Assembly (NCBI GenBank): GCA_003140115.1
Contig: PLIQ01000636.1
Coordinates: forward strand, 4,544-15,380
Reading direction: 5' to 3'
DNA from: Actinomycetota bacterium
Lineage (GTDB): Bacteria; Actinomycetota; Actinomycetes; Streptosporangiales; Streptosporangiaceae
Length of the DNA: 10,837 nucleotides
In this document: positions 7,162 to 10,837 of the stretch, piece after piece
Position numbering within the stretch: position 1 is the stretch's first letter
How the letters are laid out: every line of letters starts with the position of its first letter
Notes under the pieces: generated by a model
What the model was told of the DNA's origin: nothing
The model's input: the letters and a program-made list of their open reading frames with translations, nothing else
The model's database searches: none
Program-made: the position numbers and the translations under genes

Positions 7162-7938
7162 CTAGTGACCGGTGCCGGAGGTGTCGGGGGTATCGCGGGC
7201 CGGGTCGCTGACCGCTTCCATGGCGGCGCCCACGATCCCGGCGTCGTTCTGCAGGACCGCGGGCACGATGCGCGCGCGGATGCCGGTCAGCTGCGGTACC
7301 CACTTGTCGGCCTGCCTGCTGACCCCGCCGCCGACGATGATCAGGTCCGGCGACAGCACCGCCTCGATGTGCTGGAGATACTCATCGACCCGCCCGGCCC
7401 ACTTGTCCCAGCTCAGGTCGTGCAGTACCTTGGCCCGCTCGGAGGCACGGGTCTCCGCGTCGCGGCCGCGGATCTCGACGTGCCCGAACTCGGTGTTCGG
7501 CAGCAGCATGCCGTGGGTGAACAGCGCGCTGCCGATCCCGGTGCCGAAGGTCAGCATCAGCACCGTGCCCTTCTCGTCCACCCCGGCACCGAACCTCATC
7601 TCGGCCACCCCGGCCGCGTCGGCGTCGTTCAGCACCCGGACCGGCTGGCCGGCGGCCTTGCCGAACAGGGCGGCGGCGTCCAGCCCGATCCAGGCCGGGT
7701 CCATGTTGGCGGCGGTCCGGGTCACCCCGTCGGTGACCACGCCGGGAAAGGTGATGCCGATCGGGCCGGACCAGCTGAACGCGCCGGTGAGCTTCTTCAC
7801 TACCTCCGACACCGACTCGGGCAGCGCCGGGCGCGGCGTGTCGACCTTCTGCCGGTCGGCCAGCAGCTTGCCCGTGGTCACATCGACCGGTGCTGCCTTG
7901 ATGCCGGAACCGCCGATGTCAATGCCGAGTGCGTGCAT
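7162..7938 (-). CDS. ppgK: Polyphosphate glucokinase PpgK
   Basis: PpgK phosphorylates glucose to glucose-6-phosphate, preferring inorganic polyphosphate and often also using ATP. It is a cytoplasmic ROK-family enzyme typical of actinobacteria. In 258 residues I see the phosphate-1 loop [13 protein letters not shown] (4-16), GITFPGVV (61-68) and NMDPAWIG (78-85). The catalytic Asp105 lies in LNDADAAG. The second phosphate loop [12 protein letters not shown] (129-140), then [11 protein letters not shown] (146-156) and IIVGGGVS (200-207), complete the fold. The family hallmark NTEFGH and the FGTGIGS loop favour PpgK over general ROK kinases or regulators. Translation begins at ATG 7938-7936; AGGG lies too close for a good ribosome site, and a TACTCT box 6 bases upstream suggests a leaderless transcript. 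The gene is unrelated to histidine synthesis and converges on hisF. The short C-terminal tail after residue 243 is Asp/Thr-rich and probably disordered. Confidence 0.92.
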   Translation of the reverse strand: MHALGIDIGGSGIKAAPVDVTTGKLLADRQKVDTPRPALPESVSEVVKKLTGAFSWSGPIGITFPGVVTDGVTRTAANMDPAWIGLDAAALFGKAAGQPVRVLNDADAAGVAEMRFGAGVDEKGTVLMLTFGTGIGSALFTHGMLLPNTEFGHVEIRGRDAETRASERAKVLHDLSWDKWAGRVDEYLQHIEAVLSPDLIIVGGGVSRQADKWVPQLTGIRARIVPAVLQNDAGIVGAAMEAVSDPARDTPDTSGTGH

Positions 7939-7944
7939 GGCCCT

Positions 7945-7950
7945 AGAGTA
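7945..7950 (-). promoter_or_regulatory. Candidate -10 box placing ppgK on a leaderless mRNA
   Basis: Read leftward, TACTCT lies exactly 6 bases before the ppgK ATG, so initiation would fall on or next to the start codon. No convincing -35 box is present. Leaderless transcripts are frequent in actinobacteria, so this is plausible but rests on one hexamer. Confidence 0.3.
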
Positions 7951-7983
7951 TTCGTGTCCCTCGGCGGCACGCGCGCAGTCAGG

Positions 7984-7989
7984 TAATAT
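7984..7989 (+). promoter_or_regulatory. Candidate -10 box for the small membrane protein gene
   Basis: TAATAT is one of the few AT-rich hexamers in this region and fits a vegetative -10. Initiation near 7996 would leave a 5' leader of about 44 bases before ATG 8040. The -35 region (around 7961) is unremarkable. Confidence 0.35.
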
Positions 7990-8039
7990 CTTGAGTAGAG
8001 CAGGTCTCGGGGGGCCCTTGTCGAGAGAGGATGCGGCGG

Positions 8040-8393
8040 ATGAGCTGGTTCAAGGTCGCCGCCATCGCGGGCGGCATTATCATCGCGTTCCTGATCGTCG
8101 GTTCGGTGGTCCACTTCATCTTGGCCGCCGTCACGACCATCGTGATCGCCGCGCTGGTCGTGGGCGGGATCGCCGTCGCGATCAAGATGGCGCGGTCCGG
8201 CAAGAAGATCTCAGGCAAGCGGGCCGAGCGCGAGGTCCGCGACCATGACCATGACCGGTATCAGCCGCTGCCGCGTGCCGATGTCGAGACCTACTCGGCC
8301 TCGGTGCCGACCCAGCAGCCGCAGCGCAGCGCGCCGAACGCGGCCGACATCGACGACGAGCTAGCCCGGCTCAAGCGCGAGATGGGCAGTTAG
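8040..8393 (+). CDS. Small two-helix membrane protein, function unknown
   Basis: The 117-residue protein begins [12 protein letters not shown]. Two hydrophobic helices cover residues about 4-24 and 27-48, joined by a very short turn (VVHF), so it forms a membrane hairpin. A basic stretch ([16 protein letters not shown], 49-64) follows and indicates a cytoplasmic C-terminus. The remainder is polar, with a His/Asp cluster (DHDHDRY) and a short acidic and basic helix at the end ([14 protein letters not shown]). I chose ATG 8040 over in-frame ATG 8031 because GAGAGAGG at 8023-8030 is 9 bases from 8040 but abuts 8031. Starting at 8031 would only add MRR. Similar small proteins with SW(F/L)K starts occur in actinomycetes, but I cannot name a family. 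The 3' end overlaps the facing gene. Confidence 0.75.
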   Translation: MSWFKVAAIAGGIIIAFLIVGSVVHFILAAVTTIVIAALVVGGIAVAIKMARSGKKISGKRAEREVRDHDHDRYQPLPRADVETYSASVPTQQPQRSAPNAADIDDELARLKREMGS

Positions 8394-9034
8394 CGCCAGT
8401 CCGTCGCGGTGAGCTTGCTCACCGCCGCGTCCGTTCCGTCGAACCGGACCCGGGTCGCTCCGGTGCGCCCCATCACCCACATGGTGAGCTCGGCCGGGCT
8501 GCCGATCACGGTCACCGCCGGGGTCGCGTTCTTGACCGTGATCCGCCACCGCTGACCGTCCGCTTCCTGGTCGTCCCGGGCTAGCTCCAGGCCGACCGGA
8601 GCCCGGCGAAGCATGAAGCGCGCCAGCCGCAGCCGCTGCCACAGCAGCGCGGATTCCCCGCTGCCGATCTCCCGCGGCTCCCAGTCCGGCACCGCGCGGC
8701 GGACGTCCTCGTGATGCACGAAGTACTCGACGGTGTTGACGCGCTCGTCCATGCCCGGCAGCGCCATGAACGACAGCCTCGGCGGCCCGGACCTGATCGT
8801 CCGGACCAGGTCGGGGAACGGTACCCGCCGCTTGATCTGGTTCTGCACCCGCGCCGTGTGCCCGGCCAGCGGCCCGCCCAGCACCCCCACGGCGGCGTCG
8901 GGCCGGTGCTCGCGGAGCACCAGGTGCGCCGCCAGGTCGTCGGTGTTCCAGCCCGCGCACAGCGTCGGTGCGTCCGGTCCCGTCTTATCGAGCAGCGCGC
9001 ACAGCGCCAGCCGCTCGTCTTGCGAGTAGCTCAC
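8390..9034 (-). CDS. TIGR03085-type metal-binding protein (DinB/mycothiol-dependent maleylpyruvate isomerase-like fold)
   Basis: This 214-residue protein belongs to an actinobacterial family related to mycothiol-dependent maleylpyruvate isomerase and DinB four-helix proteins. Its substrate is unknown. Motifs visible are GPDAPTLCAGWNTDDLAAHLV (19-39), REHRPDAAVG (41-50), PLAGHTARVQ (55-64) and VEYFVHHEDVRRA (102-114). His37, Glu103 and His107 reproduce the His...Glu-x3-His metal site of that superfamily. I chose GTG 9034 because it gives the usual N-terminus ((M)SYSQDERLALCALL). The open frame continues upstream antisense to hisI, where it is not credible. There is no ribosome site before the GTG, but a TACGAT box lies 6 bases upstream. 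The gene is divergent from hisI and tail to tail with the small membrane protein gene. A thiol-transfer or metal role is inferred from the family only. Confidence 0.85.
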   Translation of the reverse strand: MSYSQDERLALCALLDKTGPDAPTLCAGWNTDDLAAHLVLREHRPDAAVGVLGGPLAGHTARVQNQIKRRVPFPDLVRTIRSGPPRLSFMALPGMDERVNTVEYFVHHEDVRRAVPDWEPREIGSGESALLWQRLRLARFMLRRAPVGLELARDDQEADGQRWRITVKNATPAVTVIGSPAELTMWVMGRTGATRVRFDGTDAAVSKLTATDWR

Positions 9035-9040
9035 CTGCTG

Positions 9041-9046
9041 ATCGTA
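9041..9046 (-). promoter_or_regulatory. Candidate -10 box of a leaderless promoter for the TIGR03085 gene
   Basis: Read leftward, TACGAT is followed by 6 bases and then the GTG start. A TTCAGT hexamer lies 18 bases upstream, a moderate -35 match. Initiation would fall at the GTG, which fits the absence of a ribosome site. Confidence 0.4.
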
Positions 9047-9091
9047 GGCGTCATTGCTACCCTGACTGAAGTCGTCTGAAATGAGGGAGCG

Positions 9092-9433
9092 ATGCTCGAC
9101 CCTGCCATCGCCGCGCGGCTGAAGCGGGATCCGTCCGGCCTGATCGCGGCGATTGCCCAGCAGTACGACACCGGCGAGGTGCTGATGCTCGGCTGGATGG
9201 ACGACGAGGCGTTGCATCGCACCCTGACCACCGGCCGGTGTACGTACTGGTCGCGCAGCCGGCAGGAGTACTGGGTGAAGGGCGAGACATCCGGGCATCA
9301 GCAACGGGTCATGTCGGTCGCGCTCGACTGTGACGGCGACGCCCTGCTGGTCAAGGTCGATCAGCTGGGCGGGGCCTGCCACACCGGCGATCGGACCTGC
9401 TTCGACGCTGACGTGCTGCTCAAGGACCAGTAA
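9092..9433 (+). CDS. hisI: Phosphoribosyl-AMP cyclohydrolase HisI (monofunctional)
   Basis: HisI opens the purine ring of phosphoribosyl-AMP, the third step of histidine synthesis, giving ProFAR, the substrate of PriA. The protein has 113 residues and no HisE pyrophosphohydrolase domain, as usual in actinobacteria. Motifs are [11 protein letters not shown] (31-41), [18 protein letters not shown] (52-69), [13 protein letters not shown] (79-91) and the [10 protein letters not shown] block (95-104). Asp79, Asp81 and Asp83 fit the magnesium site. Cys80, Cys96 and Cys103 fit the zinc ligands. ATG 9092 follows GAGGGAG at 9083-9089 at a suitable distance. The gene is separated from the main his operon by three unrelated genes, and is followed after 6 bases by the Trp-operon-associated membrane protein. 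Confidence 0.96.
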   Translation: MLDPAIAARLKRDPSGLIAAIAQQYDTGEVLMLGWMDDEALHRTLTTGRCTYWSRSRQEYWVKGETSGHQQRVMSVALDCDGDALLVKVDQLGGACHTGDRTCFDADVLLKDQ

Positions 9434-9439
9434 CCGGCG

Positions 9440-10189
9440 ATGCGCAGGGAATTCGGGTTCGTGCTGCTGCTCGGCGCGGTCGGCGCCGCCCTGGTCGTGT
9501 TCGCCGTCCGGCAGACGTGGGCGCAGGCCATCTTCACCCCGCCGCGGCCGCTGCCCGCGCAGGAGATCTCCGTCACCGGCCAGCAGCTCGTCCCGCTGGC
9601 CGGCGCGCTCGCCCTGGCCGCGCTGGCCTGCCTGGCGGCCGTGATCGCCACCAGATCCGTGGCCAGGCGCGCCGTCGGTGTCCTGCTGGCTGTCCTCGGG
9701 GCCGGGGCGGGTGCCGCCGCGGCGACCGGGGTGCGGGCATCCGCCGTCCTCGCGGCGGCCAGGGCGAGCGCCTCGAACGGCGCCACCGGCGGGGCGACGA
9801 CCAGTGGCAGCTCACCAGGGAATGCGGCGCACCCGATCGTCATCGCGGGCTCGTCCGGTCATGCGGTCATGGCCGGCGCGCCGTGGCGGGCGGTCGCCGT
9901 GGTCGGTGCCGTCGCGATCATCCTGGCGGGCCTGGCCACCGTGGGGCGCGGCCCTCGCTGGCCGGTCATGTCGGCCCGGTTCGACCGGCCCGGACAGCAG
10001 GCCGCCCAGCCGCAGAAGCGATCCGACTCCGCGACCATGTGGGAGTCGCTGAGCCGGGACATTGACCCGACGCTCGAGGGCGGCATGGACCCGAAAGCAG
10101 CGCAAGATCCGCAGGACCGGCAAGATCCGCAGGACCCGGCGGACTCCAGAACGCCGGCGGACCAGCTCGATGACGGCACCCGTAGCTGA
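9440..10189 (+). CDS. Trp biosynthesis-associated membrane protein (TIGR02234 / Trp_oprn_chp family)
   Basis: The 249-residue protein shows four predicted membrane helices at about 5-23, 48-71, 76-96 and 148-168. Between helices 3 and 4 is a Gly/Ser/Ala-rich loop (110-140). The family signature follows the last helix: WPVMSARFD (174-182), then MWESLSRDIDPT (200-211). Family members usually lie inside trp clusters between trpE and trpC in actinobacteria; their biochemical role is unknown. Here the gene follows hisI by 6 bases and no trp enzyme gene is in view on either side. The start ATG 9440 has no clear ribosome site, so coupling to hisI is likely. The C-terminal tail (219-249) is hydrophilic and Asp/Pro/Gln-rich with a short tandem repeat and is probably disordered. 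Confidence 0.85.
   Translation: MRREFGFVLLLGAVGAALVVFAVRQTWAQAIFTPPRPLPAQEISVTGQQLVPLAGALALAALACLAAVIATRSVARRAVGVLLAVLGAGAGAAAATGVRASAVLAAARASASNGATGGATTSGSSPGNAAHPIVIAGSSGHAVMAGAPWRAVAVVGAVAIILAGLATVGRGPRWPVMSARFDRPGQQAAQPQKRSDSATMWESLSRDIDPTLEGGMDPKAAQDPQDRQDPQDPADSRTPADQLDDGTRS
10103..10138 (+). repeat. Two tandem 18-base coding repeats
   Basis: The units at 10103-10120 and 10121-10138 agree at 17 of 18 bases and encode QDPQDR and QDPQDP in the tail of the Trp-associated membrane protein. This looks like replication slippage in a disordered tail. Confidence 0.7.
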
Positions 10190-10206
10190 CGTCGGCCCCC
10201 CGGAGA

Positions 10207-10245
10207 GGCCGGCGCCCGCGGGTGCGGACTCCCGCGTTTCCGGCC
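10207..10245 (+). other. GC-rich two-stem hairpin between the Trp-associated gene and the response regulator
   Basis: The outer stem pairs GGCCGG (10207-10212) with CCGGCC (10240-10245). The inner stem pairs CGCGGG (10217-10222) with CCCGCG (10231-10236), with an 8-base loop and a small internal loop (CGCC against TTT). It lies 17 bases after the stop of the preceding gene and ends 8 bases before the GAGGGG ribosome site. It could act as a terminator, attenuator or translation-control element. There is no long U-run, and GC-rich DNA folds easily, so the function is uncertain. Confidence 0.4.
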
Positions 10246-10265
10246 GGGCAGACGAGGGGCCTTCG

Positions 10266-10837
10266 GTGCTGCTAGCTGAGCATGAACCGGAAGTCGCCGA
10301 GATGTCGGCCCGCTATCTGCGCCGGGAGGGGTTCCGGGTCCGGCTGGTGACCACTGGCGAGCTGGCCCTCACCGAGCTGACCTGTGGTTCCGATGCCGTG
10401 GCCGTGCTCGACCTGACCATGCCCGGCCTTGACCCTAGACGCATTCGCCGGGCCCTGAGGACGCCGGTCGTCTTCCTGGTGGCTGGCCCGAGGCCGCGCG
10501 GGCTGGCGCGGGCGGCCCCACGCCGGTGGCTAGGCCGCCCCTTCAGCCCCCGGCAGCTAGTGGCGATGGTCGGCGACGTGCTGGCACCGGCGTCAGGCCC
10601 TCCTGCTCCCGAGCCTCGCGGACGCAGCGCGGGTCGGCTGCGGCTGGATGGCCCGAACCGGACCGTGATCAGGGATGGACGGCCGGTGCCGCTGACCGCG
10701 TCCGAGTTCGCGGTCCTGGCCGCCATGATGGACCGCCCGGGCCGGGTCCTTTCCCGGCGGGAACTGCTGGCCGCCGCGGGTCGTCAGGCCGCAGGCGACC
10801 GGGCCGCCGACGTGTATATCGTCCAGCTCCGGGCTAA
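10266..10837 (+). CDS. OmpR/PhoB-family response regulator with degenerate receiver, partial at the right edge
   Basis: The visible 190 residues contain a receiver-like domain (1-105), a Pro-rich linker (107-120) and most of a winged-helix DNA-binding domain (124-190: RLRLDGPNRTVIRDGRPVPL, then LTASEFAVL and RPGRVLSRRELL). The phospho-acceptor Asp49 remains in VLDLTMPGLD. The N-terminal acidic pair is Glu5-His6 instead of two acids. The switch Thr/Ser is Val72 (FLVAG), and the conserved Lys before Pro-Phe is Arg91 (GRPF). Compared with PhoB, the Asp-to-switch spacing is about 7 residues shorter. I chose GTG 10266 because GAGGGG lies 6 bases upstream. An in-frame ATG at 10170, overlapping the previous gene by 20 bases, would add 32 Pro/Ala-rich residues and a fuller first strand, so it remains possible. 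No histidine kinase gene is in view. It probably regulates transcription, perhaps without normal phosphorylation. Confidence 0.8.
   Translation, partial: MLLAEHEPEVAEMSARYLRREGFRVRLVTTGELALTELTCGSDAVAVLDLTMPGLDPRRIRRALRTPVVFLVAGPRPRGLARAAPRRWLGRPFSPRQLVAMVGDVLAPASGPPAPEPRGRSAGRLRLDGPNRTVIRDGRPVPLTASEFAVLAAMMDRPGRVLSRRELLAAAGRQAAGDRAADVYIVQLRA

Noticed and set aside
7143..7180. Terminator between hisF and ppgK
   Set aside because: Only short, mismatched GC dyads are present and no T-run on either strand.
7990..7996. CTTGAGT, half of an HspR (HAIR) heat-shock operator
   Set aside because: The inverted ACTCAAG partner is absent at the expected 7-base distance, so one half-site is not enough.
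9058..9063. TACCCT as -10 box for hisI
   Set aside because: No -35 box at a suitable distance and it falls within the spacer of the better divergent promoter candidate.
9035..9382. Upstream extension of the TIGR03085 reading frame, antisense to hisI
   Set aside because: The added sequence lies over the clear hisI gene, does not resemble the family and would ignore the normal N-terminus at GTG 9034.
10170..10265. ATG 10170 as start of the response regulator
   Set aside because: Not excluded, but it overlaps the previous gene by 20 bases, has no good ribosome site and adds only Pro/Ala-rich sequence across a hairpin; GTG 10266 has GAGGGG at 6 bases.

Overview
This is a very GC-rich stretch with strong third-position G/C bias. 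It has GTG starts, short intergenic gaps, a PriA-type isomerase in the histidine operon and several actinobacterial families (polyphosphate glucokinase, DUF2567, TIGR03085, the Trp-operon-associated membrane protein). Together these indicate a chromosomal segment of a high-GC actinomycete; the genus cannot be fixed from the window. All identifications come from motif and family recognition by eye, not from database searches. No tRNA, rRNA, CRISPR array, insertion sequence or phage gene was seen, and no gene-free stretch exceeds 300 bases.

Layout. Positions 1-1302 hold two leftward genes: a single-pass membrane protein ending in six heptad repeats, and downstream of it an acidic, repeat-bearing protein that runs off the left edge. 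A stress-sigma-like promoter lies ahead of the pair. The divergent rightward block (about 1483-7142) starts with a four-helix DUF2567-type membrane protein. It continues with hisD-hisC-hisB-hisH-priA-hisF, in which every junction is a 4-base start/stop overlap. This block supplies the late histidine steps (HisD, HisC, HisB dehydratase), the HisH/HisF synthase and the isomerase PriA, which in actinomycetes commonly also does the TrpF step of tryptophan synthesis. Facing hisF is ppgK (polyphosphate glucokinase, leftward). Next come a small two-helix membrane protein (rightward) and, tail to tail with it, a TIGR03085-type metal-binding protein (leftward). Divergent from the latter is hisI, which adds the cyclohydrolase step of histidine synthesis. 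It is followed by a Trp-operon-associated membrane protein, although no trp enzyme gene is visible beside it.

The right end (from about 10266) is a truncated OmpR/PhoB-type response regulator. Its receiver keeps the phospho-acceptor Asp but lacks three other conserved residues.

Most of the window is ordinary housekeeping metabolism. The less ordinary points are the degenerate receiver, the Asn-led heptad tail, the missing canonical start of the DUF2567 gene, the hisI/Trp-membrane-protein pair without trp enzymes, and several promoter or hairpin candidates. I found no convincing new defence or mobile system.
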